A DNA stretch of 13,099 nucleotides from the NCBI GenBank assembly GCA_031283015.1, contig JAITCQ010000058.1, forward strand, positions 1-13,099. Direction: 5' to 3'. Below, in pieces: positions 1 to 5,926 of this stretch. The position numbers and the translations under genes are program-made. The notes below the pieces were generated by a model. It did no database searches, was not told where the DNA came from, and saw only the letters and a list, made by a program, of their open reading frames with translations. Every line of letters begins with the position of its first letter. The first letter of the stretch is position 1. Origin of the DNA: Candidatus Methanoplasma sp. (GTDB lineage Archaea; Thermoplasmatota; Thermoplasmata; Methanomassiliicoccales; Methanomethylophilaceae).

Positions 1-830
1 TCTCCGATGGTCATCCCGCTGTTCTTCATGTCGGCCACGACCTCCAGCGACATCATCTGATATGAGATGACAACCTTGGAGAATATCGAGACGATGTTTA
101 TCTTCTCCTTCGCAAGGGGTTCCAGCGCAATGTCGATGCTTCCGGGGCAGTCGGGGATGTTGATGTTGACCATGATCAGTTTGGTATCGGGTTTGAAGAA
201 CACCACCGAGACCAGCCAGGACGACGGGTCGACGATGATCATCACTTCCGTTCCCTCCACATCGTTCAAAATGTCCCCGTACTCCACGTTGAGGTCGAAC
301 GTTCCGGAGTGGAACGTCGTCGGCGAGCCGTGGCGCACCTCCTCCTTGACCTGGCCTTCCGACTCCTTCCTGAACATGCGCCCGATGTTCGCCGGCTTGA
401 TGCTGATGTATCTTATCAGCGACACCGAGGGGTCGTTCTCGGCCTTCAGCTTGGAAAATCTCTCTTTGATGATCTCCCCCTCGCCGGCGAAATTAAGCTC
501 GCACATTATGTTCCAGATGATCGTTGTCTCGGAGATCCCGTTAAGGGAAACGGAATTCAGGATGTTGATCCCCTGCCCGGCGAGGAACTTTGCGGACTGG
601 ACGGTCGCCCCCGGTATGTCCTCCATGTAAACGTCGATGCGGGTAAGGTTGCGGAAATTCTCCTGAGGATACATGGAAAGAATCAGTTCGTATCTCTTCG
701 GCCCTTTGTCAGGATGTTTGAACAGCGAGCTGTAGATGTATCCTCCTTCGGCAAGCCCCATTATGTCGGTGAGCCACTTGTCCATGTGGATCTTGTTGTC
801 CTCGATCTTGGTAAATTCCCAGTTCTTCAT
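1..830 (-). CDS. ACT-domain-like protein, 3' end cut by window edge
   Basis: The minus-strand reading frame is open from ATG at 830 to the window edge (276 codons, no stop), so the C-terminus is missing. The start has a good ribosome site (GAGGGT a few bases upstream) and lies 30 nt after the stop of the zinc-ribbon gene, which suggests an operon. Two segments look like ACT small-molecule-binding domains, with a beta strand, a DIPG or DCPG turn, then a helix and strands: about residues 64-112 (MEDIPGATVQSAKFLAGQGI) and about 216-270 (NINIPDCPGSIDIALEPLAK). Between them is a less defined stretch with basic and polar residues. ACT repeats usually bind amino acids and regulate enzymes or transcription. 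No enzymatic or DNA-binding domain can be seen in the visible part. The ACT assignment is by fold-like pattern only, and the ligand is unknown. Confidence 0.7.
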   Translation of the reverse strand, partial: MKNWEFTKIEDNKIHMDKWLTDIMGLAEGGYIYSSLFKHPDKGPKRYELILSMYPQENFRNLTRIDVYMEDIPGATVQSAKFLAGQGINILNSVSLNGISETTIIWNIMCELNFAGEGEIIKERFSKLKAENDPSVSLIRYISIKPANIGRMFRKESEGQVKEEVRHGSPTTFHSGTFDLNVEYGDILNDVEGTEVMIIVDPSSWLVSVVFFKPDTKLIMVNINIPDCPGSIDIALEPLAKEKINIVSIFSKVVISYQMMSLEVVADMKNSGMTIG

Positions 831-860
831 TTTACCCTCTTGAAGGTTAATCGACTCTGC

Positions 861-1502
861 TCATATATCCTTTCGGTCGGTCGTCTTCCCGTTGGGTTCG
901 GTTCCGCCGCGTCTGATCTCTGCGGAAATGGTCTTTACGCTTGCTTCCCCGGAACTGACGGCGTCTTTCAGTTTGGATATGACTTCTCCCCCCATATCTT
1001 GTAATTCCGTCCCGTCCACCGCCTCGCCGATGAGGTCAATGGCTTCCCTTATCTTCGCGCCGGCTTTCCTCAGTTTTCTGAGGGAGGATTCCTGAGGGGA
1101 CATCCCGGCGTTCCTCGATCTGGAGAAAGTGTACTTTCCCGGAACCAGAACCTTCTTTCCGACGGTGTACGAGCACACTGTGCAGTTCCTTTTTATTTCG
1201 ACGTATTCGCCTTCGAGCGATCTGTTCATGACCGGGGACATGGCGTTCCTGCACACGGGACAGATGTGCGGAAGATCGTCATGATCCGATTCACGGTATT
1301 CGATGGAGATCTTCACGATCCCCTGTTCGACACCGATTCTCCGTATCCGCTCCCCGCTCACTCTATATTCTAGGTCCGCCTTCGACAGCTCTTTCCTCAC
1401 GAGTCTCAGAAACTCGGTCTGGGTCTCGACGTGCGGGTTCCGGGACATGACCGACCTGATGGCGTCGGAGACGGCGTCTTCGTCGGGGACTTTGTAGGGC
1501 AT
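861..1502 (-). CDS. Zinc-ribbon protein of unknown function
   Basis: 213 aa from ATG at 1502. Four cysteines form a treble-clef or ribbon-like pair, C81-P-V-C84 and C107-T-V-C110, likely to bind one zinc ion. The N-terminal 70 residues are helical and charged and could be a winged-helix-like region. The part after residue 135 is predicted helical with many Lys, Glu and Ser, ending in a polar tail. I do not recognise a named family. A TATA-like box centred about 24 nt upstream of the ATG, with no ribosome site, suggests a leaderless transcript, and the ACT-like gene follows after 30 nt. The cysteine pattern and operon arrangement are seen directly. A nucleic-acid-related role is only a guess from the zinc ribbon. 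Confidence 0.75.
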   Translation of the reverse strand: MPYKVPDEDAVSDAIRSVMSRNPHVETQTEFLRLVRKELSKADLEYRVSGERIRRIGVEQGIVKISIEYRESDHDDLPHICPVCRNAMSPVMNRSLEGEYVEIKRNCTVCSYTVGKKVLVPGKYTFSRSRNAGMSPQESSLRKLRKAGAKIREAIDLIGEAVDGTELQDMGGEVISKLKDAVSSGEASVKTISAEIRRGGTEPNGKTTDRKDI

Positions 1503-1520
1503 GGGGACGTTATGAGGGTG

Positions 1521-1532
1521 TAATGTATTAAC
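1521..1532 (-). promoter_or_regulatory. TATA-like box for the zinc-ribbon gene
   Basis: On the minus strand this reads GTTAATACATTA, centred about 24-26 nt upstream of the ATG at 1502. That is the spacing expected when an archaeal transcript begins at or very near the start codon. No Shine-Dalgarno sequence precedes the ATG, in line with leaderless translation. Confidence 0.4.
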
Positions 1533-1548
1533 TGTTTCCCAACATGAA

Positions 1549-1557
1549 GTTTTTTAA
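1549..1557 (+). promoter_or_regulatory. TATA-like box for tRNA-Leu
   Basis: The plus-strand sequence GTTTTTTAA lies about 28 nt upstream of the first base of the tRNA (1582). This is a normal place for an archaeal TATA box driving a tRNA gene with a very short leader. The box is T-rich rather than a perfect TTTATATA, so the call is tentative. Confidence 0.4.
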
Positions 1558-1581
1558 CGTCCGGTGCTTTAGGACGGGTAA

Positions 1582-1684
1582 GCGAGGGTAGCCGAGTTGG
1601 CCAAAGGCGCAGGACTTAAGACTCCAAAGGGAAGAAATTCTGTCCCGCAGGGGTTCGGGGGTTCGAATCCCCTCCCTCGCACCA
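1582..1684 (+). tRNA. tRNA-Leu (anticodon UAA), with 16-nt intron, CCA encoded
   Basis: The acceptor stem GCGAGGG (1582-1588) pairs with CCCTCGC (1674-1680). The discriminator A is at 1681 and CCA at 1682-1684. The D stem is GCC/GGC (1591-1593 with 1606-1608). The T arm runs 1657-1673, with the TTCGAAT loop at 1662-1668. A 14-nt variable arm (1643-1656, CCC/GGG stem) marks a class II tRNA. The anticodon loop begins CTTAAG (1615-1620) with anticodon TAA at 1617-1619, so it decodes UUA. The anticodon stem pairs only if a 16-nt intron is removed: CAGGA (1610-1614) then matches TTCTG (1638-1642) with one G-U pair. The mature length would be 87 nt including CCA. It is the only plus-strand gene in this part of the window, and a foreign-looking gene ends 1 nt after its CCA. 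Confidence 0.95.
1621..1636 (+). other. tRNA intron at canonical position 37/38
   Basis: Without removing these 16 nt the anticodon stem cannot form. The sequence can fold as a relaxed bulge-helix-bulge: CTT (1615-1617) pairs with AAG (1632-1634), a three-nt AAA bulge (1635-1637) precedes the 3' anticodon stem, and a larger 5' bulge covers 1618-1622. A small inner helix (1623-1625 with 1629-1631) caps it. Because A1621 and A1637 are identical, cutting one base later gives the same mature tRNA. Archaeal splicing endonuclease and RNA ligase would remove it. Confidence 0.8.
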
Positions 1685-1685
1685 C

Positions 1686-2312
1686 TCACACGTCAAATTC
1701 AGGATTCTCGAACGCTGTTACCTTTTTTGTAGCTAAGGCCTTGACCCTGCCAATCGCGGCAGAAATATCCTCGTTGTCAACGCAATCTTCTTCTAGAGCT
1801 TTAAAACCTGTTAAGCAATCCTTCAGCGAATCTGTGTAGGTTCTATGTTTCTCACAAATCGATAAATAGTCTAAAAGTGCCCTCCAGAACGTCAGATCTA
1901 TTTTTTTGTTCATTCTTTTTTGCATTTCATATTTATAATATTCTGTTAAAATTCCATTAAATTCTGAATCCAATGTTGCTAACTGTTCCTGCAACCTAAA
2001 TGCTGTTCTGAACGCTGTTTCCGCTTCCACATCGTTTGTCTCTGTATACATTTGTCCAGCCGTATGCACCAGACAATTGCACTTATCTGCTATGTATTCT
2101 CGATTGTCACTTGTCAAAGTAAAGCCGCCTCTGATTTCCTCTTTATAGGTTTCAAAAAATCCCGATAAAAAATCGATGCATGCACGGGCGACAGCAAATC
2201 CTCCTCCATTTAAACGCAGGATCATATTCCGAATGTTCATGAATTCACGGTGTAAGATATTACGTGACAGCGTGTTTTGTTGAATGATGGTGTCAAGATT
2301 CTTGTTTTTCAC
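1686..2312 (-). CDS. AT-rich helical orphan protein next to tRNA-Leu
   Basis: 208 aa, starting at GTG 2312 and stopping 1 nt beyond the tRNA CCA. I do not recognise a family. The protein looks almost wholly alpha-helical, soluble, with no signal peptide or membrane segment. It has a Cys pair (DKCNCL) near residue 92 and long amphipathic stretches. Codon choice is visibly more A/T-rich than in flanking genes, which suggests acquisition from elsewhere. The GTG overlaps the TGA that ends the upstream gene remnant, so translation may once have been coupled. No strong ribosome site is close to the GTG (a GGAGG lies about 20 nt upstream), and an in-frame ATG near codon 25 is an alternative start. 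Its position hard against a tRNA 3' end is typical of accessory genes, though no duplicated tRNA end or integrase is visible. Confidence 0.65.
   Translation of the reverse strand: MKNKNLDTIIQQNTLSRNILHREFMNIRNMILRLNGGGFAVARACIDFLSGFFETYKEEIRGGFTLTSDNREYIADKCNCLVHTAGQMYTETNDVEAETAFRTAFRLQEQLATLDSEFNGILTEYYKYEMQKRMNKKIDLTFWRALLDYLSICEKHRTYTDSLKDCLTGFKALEEDCVDNEDISAAIGRVKALATKKVTAFENPEFDV
1723..1728 (+). terminator. T6 run downstream of tRNA-Leu
   Basis: A run of six T follows the tRNA 3' end by about 40 nt on the plus strand. T-rich tracts are the main archaeal termination signal. It lies inside the 3' end of the opposing gene, so it may be coincidental. Confidence 0.3.
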
Positions 2313-2445
2313 TTTTTTTCTTTCGCCTCATCCTCCGGTACTGTAACACTTTGCTCGTATGTACCATTCGTCATAGGACGTTTCGTGCGTTCCTCGCCGA
2401 CATGAGGAAAAGCTTCTTTGCGCGCTCCTGCCCGGCCTCTGCACG
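2309..2445 (-). pseudogene. Frameshifted remnant of the tail of the SAP/HD gene
   Basis: Read on the minus strand, this stretch encodes a peptide matching the C-terminus of the intact HD gene at 3010-4110: VGEERTKRPMTNGTYE here against VGEERAKRSMTDETYE there. Upstream, the match shifts to another frame (ERAKKLFLM against KRAGKLLLL), which reveals a one-base deletion around 2400. No start codon or upstream domain remains. The shifted frame continues with unrelated charged residues to TGA at 2309-2311, overlapping the GTG of the next gene. About 79 percent of roughly 62 aligned bases agree by hand alignment. I read it as the decayed 3' end of a former tandem copy. Confidence 0.75.
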
Positions 2446-2455
2446 CCGACGGCAG

Positions 2456-2911
2456 TCATTTGATGTTCTCTATCTCTCCAAAAACATCGATCACTCTTTG
2501 TCTGCAAACGCCCACAAAAGCATTGGCAAATTCCTCTGTGGACATATTGGCCTTTATGAGCTCCGTCTCTGCGACAGAAAGCAGTTTCACGTAGCTGTAG
2601 ACCTCTGCATATTTCTTTAAAACATCATCTTTCATCAGCTCGTTCAAAAAGCGCCCGCTGGAAACGGCCGAATCCCAGATCGGCATTTCATACATCGCGA
2701 AAGCGCCGGCGGTCTCTGATTCGATAGTATACCTGATCTCGCCGACGATCTTCTGCAATTCGGCCGCGATACTGTCTTTGTATTGTTTCACATCGATCTT
2801 AGACTTAGCGTCCGATGCCCGGGTTGTGAGATAAAACCCTAAAAATGCGCCGGTTACGGCTCCGATGATTCCTACGCACCCGGTGATGAGTATCGCAATA
2901 ATGTCTTCCAC
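2456..2911 (-). CDS. Small membrane-anchored protein, unknown function
   Basis: 151 aa from GTG at 2911. Residues about 5-29 form one hydrophobic, Gly-rich membrane helix (IIAILITGCVGIIGAVTGAF), followed by a basic/polar stretch and about 115 residues of mostly helical soluble domain that probably faces the cytoplasm. I do not recognise the soluble domain. There is no ribosome site, but a TATA box (CTATATAC) lies about 26 nt upstream, so the transcript is probably leaderless and separate from the HD gene. It sits between the intact HD gene and the decayed copy of that gene's tail, as if inserted into or left behind by a tandem duplication. It could be a partner or effector of the HD protein, but this rests on adjacency alone. 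Confidence 0.7.
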   Translation of the reverse strand: MEDIIAILITGCVGIIGAVTGAFLGFYLTTRASDAKSKIDVKQYKDSIAAELQKIVGEIRYTIESETAGAFAMYEMPIWDSAVSSGRFLNELMKDDVLKKYAEVYSYVKLLSVAETELIKANMSTEEFANAFVGVCRQRVIDVFGEIENIK

Positions 2912-2932
2912 TAGCGTAAAATCTGTTTTTCC

Positions 2933-2942
2933 GTATATAGAA
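2933..2942 (-). promoter_or_regulatory. TATA box for the 151-aa membrane protein gene
   Basis: On the minus strand the sequence TTCTATATAC is centred about 26 nt upstream of the GTG at 2911, the spacing for an archaeal promoter with transcription starting at the initiation codon. The absence of a Shine-Dalgarno sequence agrees. Confidence 0.5.
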
Positions 2943-2989
2943 CTATGCCAATCCTTTGAAAAGCGCGGCCGAGTCTATTTTGTGTGCCA

Positions 2990-3006
2990 GGGGGTTAGGA
3001 TCCCCC
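2990..3006 (-). terminator. Hairpin just after the SAP/HD gene stop
   Basis: GGGGG and CCCCC arms of 5 bp enclose a 7-nt loop, starting 4 nt past the stop codon of the HD gene on the minus strand. No T-run follows, so it is a possible 3'-end or stability structure rather than a clear terminator. Confidence 0.3.
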
Positions 3007-3009
3007 GTG

Positions 3010-4110
3010 TTATCCTCGGGCAACGCGCGGATCGGCCGATCCGGCGACCCATTCGTACGTCTCGTCCGTCATCGAACGTTTCGCGCGTTCTTCGCCGACC
3101 AGGAGGAGAAGCTTCCCGGCTCGTTTGGAATATTTCCTGAAGTTCTTCTCCGCCTCCTCCTTCGGTCTGCCGGCAGGCCATCTGGAACCGTTGTGCCGCA
3201 TGTCGGCGAACTTGACCTCCGTTGCGATGTCGTCCGATGCCACCCTCTGAAGATAATCGTCCAGTTCCTCGCCCTCCCGTTTGGAGACGCAGTCCACTGC
3301 GGTCAGGATATCCTCCGCGAAACCTTCTCTGCGGAGATCGTCAAGGGTGACGGCTGTATCTTCCACAACATCGTGAAGCAGCGCGGCGATCTTCGCCCGT
3401 TCCGTTCTGCAGAACCCGGAGACGGCAATTGGATGCATAATGTAATCTTCGCCGGTCTTGCTCTTCTGCCCCTCGTGAGCTTTCGTAGCTATTCTCAGCG
3501 CTTTTTCATATTCTTGCTCAAAAGGCAGATCGTGCCGCTGGCTCAATGCGATCAGGTCGCCTCTCTCGTATCTGTTGTTACCTTTCAGTCCCTTTTTGTA
3601 TCTCCAGCATACGATGGCGTCGCCAAGGCTTTTTCCGCCGTTATCGGCGAAGAAGTCGCGGATGTAAGTGTTATATTCGAACTGTTTATCTATTGTCGTC
3701 TTTCCTTTTTTCTTCTCTGCCAATATGCGGTCATACGCAAGGAGTGCATCCCCGCAGCTCTTCTCTGCGTTGGACCTCAGCCATTTTATGAAAACGACAT
3801 TGAAAGAGAATCCTTTGCCGATTTTCTTCTCAAAGAACGCGCGGTGTCTTTCGGAGCAGACGAAATCGTTTCCGATCGGAGAATCTTCCGTGATCTCCCA
3901 GGCACTGGCACAGGCCCTTGTTCTTTTTTTGGCAGTGAGCTTTTCGCCCGTATCGAGGTAACGGGAGATCCGCTCTGTCAATTCCTCCTTCCCGCCGGCG
4001 GTCTGCAGGCCTTCCTGCCTGCAGAATAAGACCAGTTCCTCTTTCAGGTAGTAATAGCTTCGGAACGTTCTGCTGTCGAGTCCGTTGGTCAAAACAGGTC
4101 TATCTTCCAT
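3010..4110 (-). CDS. SAP/DUF6434-like protein fused to RelA/SpoT-type HD hydrolase domain
   Basis: 366 aa. The ATG at 4110 is the earliest possible start because an in-frame TGA lies three codons upstream. Residues about 15-55 resemble a SAP helix-extended-helix nucleic-acid-binding module (YYYLKEELVLFCRQEG, GGKEELTERI). Residues about 80-190 resemble the DUF6434 region that follows SAP in Firmicute-type proteins (FSFNVVFIKWLRSN, QFEYNTYIRDFFAD). Residues about 196-345 form an HD domain of the RelA/SpoT/Mesh1 kind: AHEGQKSKTGEDYIMHP, LHDVVEDT and FADMRHN. The expected metal ligands and catalytic residues are present (H226, H246, D247, E250, D251, D303, N307), so hydrolysis of (p)ppGpp or a related nucleotide is likely. 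No synthetase, TGS or ACT domain is present. A remnant of its tail lies downstream at 2309-2445. The fusion is seen directly; the substrate and role are inferred. Confidence 0.85.
   Translation of the reverse strand: MEDRPVLTNGLDSRTFRSYYYLKEELVLFCRQEGLQTAGGKEELTERISRYLDTGEKLTAKKRTRACASAWEITEDSPIGNDFVCSERHRAFFEKKIGKGFSFNVVFIKWLRSNAEKSCGDALLAYDRILAEKKKGKTTIDKQFEYNTYIRDFFADNGGKSLGDAIVCWRYKKGLKGNNRYERGDLIALSQRHDLPFEQEYEKALRIATKAHEGQKSKTGEDYIMHPIAVSGFCRTERAKIAALLHDVVEDTAVTLDDLRREGFAEDILTAVDCVSKREGEELDDYLQRVASDDIATEVKFADMRHNGSRWPAGRPKEEAEKNFRKYSKRAGKLLLLVGEERAKRSMTDETYEWVAGSADPRVARG
3054..3115 (-). repeat. Tail of SAP/HD gene, repeated in decayed form at 2356-2416
   Basis: About 62 bp of the 3' coding end of the HD gene recur in the same orientation about 0.7 kb away with roughly 79 percent identity and one single-base gap (hand alignment). 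The two copies flank the 151-aa membrane protein gene as imperfect direct repeats. They most likely mark an old gene duplication. Confidence 0.7.
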
Positions 4111-4265
4111 GGTCCATCATCTTTCGGTGCCATCCTCCATATTTTCCGCGCATACTTGAATATTGGGGCGCTTTCCGATGCATACAGCCGGAAAACATCG
4201 GGAAGGATCACGATGAAAACATACTTCCAGTGAACGATGCGGGCCATCGGTTAAGTATCTTGGAG

Positions 4266-4275
4266 CCTATATAGG
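4266..4275 (+). promoter_or_regulatory. TATA box for the DUF5654-like gene
   Basis: CCTATATAGG lies about 40 nt upstream of the ATG at 4309. Transcription would start near 4295, leaving a short leader that holds the GGGGG ribosome site at 4296-4300. The rest of the 4111-4308 gap contains no further gene. Confidence 0.45.
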
Positions 4276-4308
4276 AACGCCGATCGGGCAAAAAAGGGGG
4301 AAAAATAT

Positions 4309-4566
4309 ATGCAAACAGACACGAAACTCCAGTTCGTCACAACGTTTTCCGCGCTCATAACCGCCGCGTTCGGTCTCGTTGCGGCGCTGGCCTGGAACGA
4401 CGCCATACAAACGGCGGTGAAGATGTTCTTCAACAGCGACAACGAGATCTGGGGAAAGCTGATCTACGCCGTCCTGGTGACGATACTGGCAGTGGTGATG
4501 GTGATCCTTATCTCAAGAAGCGCCAAGAAGCTGAGCGACCAGATAAAGGCGGAAAAGAACGAGTGA
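4309..4566 (+). CDS. DUF5654-like small two-helix membrane protein
   Basis: 85 aa from ATG at 4309, with a strong purine-rich ribosome site (GGGGGAAA) about 8 nt upstream. Two membrane helices are clear, about residues 8-29 (FVTTFSALITAAFGLVAALA, followed by WNDAIQ) and 50-69 (KLIYAVLVTILAVVMVILIS), with a basic, charged C-terminal tail. The helix followed by the WNDAIQ motif resembles DUF5654, a family of short archaeal membrane proteins without assigned function. It converges with the AlbA_2 membrane gene, with 8 nt between the stops. It has its own promoter, so it is probably monocistronic. Family assignment is from memory of the motif. Confidence 0.8.
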   Translation: MQTDTKLQFVTTFSALITAAFGLVAALAWNDAIQTAVKMFFNSDNEIWGKLIYAVLVTILAVVMVILISRSAKKLSDQIKAEKNE

Positions 4567-4574
4567 TCTCGTCC

Positions 4575-5795
4575 TCAAACAATTTTCCTTCTTCTCTTTT
4601 TGAAACGGTTTTCGACGTAGTTCAGGGTGTCCATGCCGTGAAGCTCGACGCTTGACGGTCCTGATCTCACGAAGAATGTCTCCTCTCTCCCCTCCTTGAG
4701 GAAGACCGGCGTGTCGCTCTTTCTGCAGACCACTCTCATGACCCCCTTTCCCTGATAGTCGGATAGTCTGAACGTTATGTACGGGAGGTACTCGTTGCCG
4801 ATGTGCGCCGCCATTATGTTCGTGAGATGCAGGTTCAGCTTGTCTCGGCTCTCAAAGCTTGATTCGTCGATCCCGACGACGGCCCCGTCGTCGGCTACGC
4901 CGATGAGAAGGGTCCCACCCCTGCTGTTCATGAACGCGACCAGCGTTTTTAGGACCGATCTTTCGATCTTGTCCTCCTTTTCTCCCGAGGAGAGACTGGT
5001 CCTGAGCGTGGATTTGTACTCCACCTTCTCGCTCTCGCCGTTAGCGAGCGCCTTCCTGATCTCAATGCTTTCGTACTCGTCCACGTCCAGGGTCGCGGCG
5101 GTATCCTCAAGGTATTTCTTCACCGCGCGTCTCACCGGCGGGGAGTTCCTGCTGAGGTAGAACGCGACCGAGACGGATAATGCGCCCAGTATCACGAACA
5201 CAAGCTGGTCCATCACGCCGCCGATGGTCTGGCCCGGCTCGTCAAGTCCGGCCAGCAGGATCTTCGTCCAGATGACCGGATGAGAGGAGGCGGATGCGCT
5301 GTCAAAGAGCAGGCCCAGATAGTATTGTATCATCGACAGCACGGTGAAGAGCGAAAGCGCGACGGAGATCGAGACGAAGATCATCGTGAGGGGCTTCTTT
5401 TTGTCAAGGTCCGGCACAGGCATCAGGGAATATGAGATGATCAGCCCTCCGAGTCCCATCACGACCCCGAAAAGGAAGTTCGCGGTGGCCACCACGGGAT
5501 AGCTTTCGCCAAAGAACCTTCCGAGGACGATCAGCACCATCAGCCCCACCGCCATGAAGATCATGAACGGCGGTATGTGGACCAACGTCCTTTCCGTAAG
5601 AAGGGCGTCGGCCAATATCAAGATCACCGGTATGGCGATGAACACTTCCAGGAAATTCCCGAAATATATCCCTGCCAGCAGGATCACCGCGGAAAAGAAC
5701 AGCATGATGGCGTAGCTTGCGTAGAGCGGCCCGCTGACATATTCCCCCATCGAATTCCTTCCCGTGTCGGCCGGGGCCGGATCATCCGTTAACAT
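4575..5795 (-). CDS. Six-helix membrane protein with C-terminal AlbA_2 (Schlafen-type) domain
   Basis: 406 aa from ATG at 5795, without a ribosome site but with a TATA box 27 nt upstream, so probably leaderless. About six membrane helices occupy residues 24-45, 47-65, 74-94, 101-124, 134-163 and 194-214. A charged linker (216-255) leads to a cytoplasmic AlbA_2 domain, about 250-385, shown by EKVEYKSTL, FMNSRGGTLLIGVADDGAV, VGIDE and FFVRSGPSS. AlbA_2 domains occur in Schlafen-like and transcription-regulator proteins and bind or cleave nucleic acids in some members. The ATP-dependent helicase-like C-terminal part of some relatives is absent. The protein ends in a basic tail (FKKRRRKIV). Membrane sensing linked to a nucleic-acid-binding output is a reasonable inference. 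The helices themselves match no transporter I know. Confidence 0.85.
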   Translation of the reverse strand: MLTDDPAPADTGRNSMGEYVSGPLYASYAIMLFFSAVILLAGIYFGNFLEVFIAIPVILILADALLTERTLVHIPPFMIFMAVGLMVLIVLGRFFGESYPVVATANFLFGVVMGLGGLIISYSLMPVPDLDKKKPLTMIFVSISVALSLFTVLSMIQYYLGLLFDSASASSHPVIWTKILLAGLDEPGQTIGGVMDQLVFVILGALSVSVAFYLSRNSPPVRRAVKKYLEDTAATLDVDEYESIEIRKALANGESEKVEYKSTLRTSLSSGEKEDKIERSVLKTLVAFMNSRGGTLLIGVADDGAVVGIDESSFESRDKLNLHLTNIMAAHIGNEYLPYITFRLSDYQGKGVMRVVCRKSDTPVFLKEGREETFFVRSGPSSVELHGMDTLNYVENRFKKRRRKIV

Positions 5796-5816
5796 CGTTT
5801 ATATCATCTATAGGTC

Positions 5817-5826
5817 AATATATATT
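5817..5826 (-). promoter_or_regulatory. TATA box for the AlbA_2 membrane protein gene
   Basis: The minus strand reads AATATATATT, centred about 27 nt upstream of the ATG at 5795. This fits transcription starting at the A of the start codon. Confidence 0.5.
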
Positions 5827-5884
5827 ACTAATCTATTTTTTCGGGAACGGCGGGACGGCGGAGGAGGTTCTTATTGCCAAGACT

Positions 5885-5893
5885 ATTATATAA
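5885..5893 (+). promoter_or_regulatory. TATA box for the 5927-6733 gene pair
   Basis: ATTATATAA lies about 38 nt upstream of the TTG start at 5927. Transcription near 5911-5914 would leave a leader of about 13-16 nt containing the CCGGAG ribosome site. It shares the 5796-5926 gap with the divergent AlbA_2 promoter. Confidence 0.5.
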
Positions 5894-5926
5894 CATAAAC
5901 TAGTAGGTGTTTCCGGAGTAATCGTA

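Noticed and set aside
67..1004. Overlapping plus-strand open frames of 187 and 231 codons
   Set aside because: They oppose the ACT-like and zinc-ribbon genes, which have sensible starts, spacing and motifs.
1657..1684. tRNA 3' end as an att site with a second copy marking a mobile element
   Set aside because: I found no second copy of the tRNA end and no integrase in the window, so integration is possible but unsupported here.
1582..1684. tRNA-Leu pseudogene because the anticodon stem is mispaired
   Set aside because: All stems pair well once a 16-nt intron at the usual archaeal position is removed.
2956..4029. 357-codon open frame on the plus strand opposite the SAP/HD gene
   Set aside because: The minus strand encodes clear HD and SAP-like motifs. 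The plus frame gives a Cys/Arg/Phe-rich product with no recognisable domain and no ribosome site, so it is a shadow.
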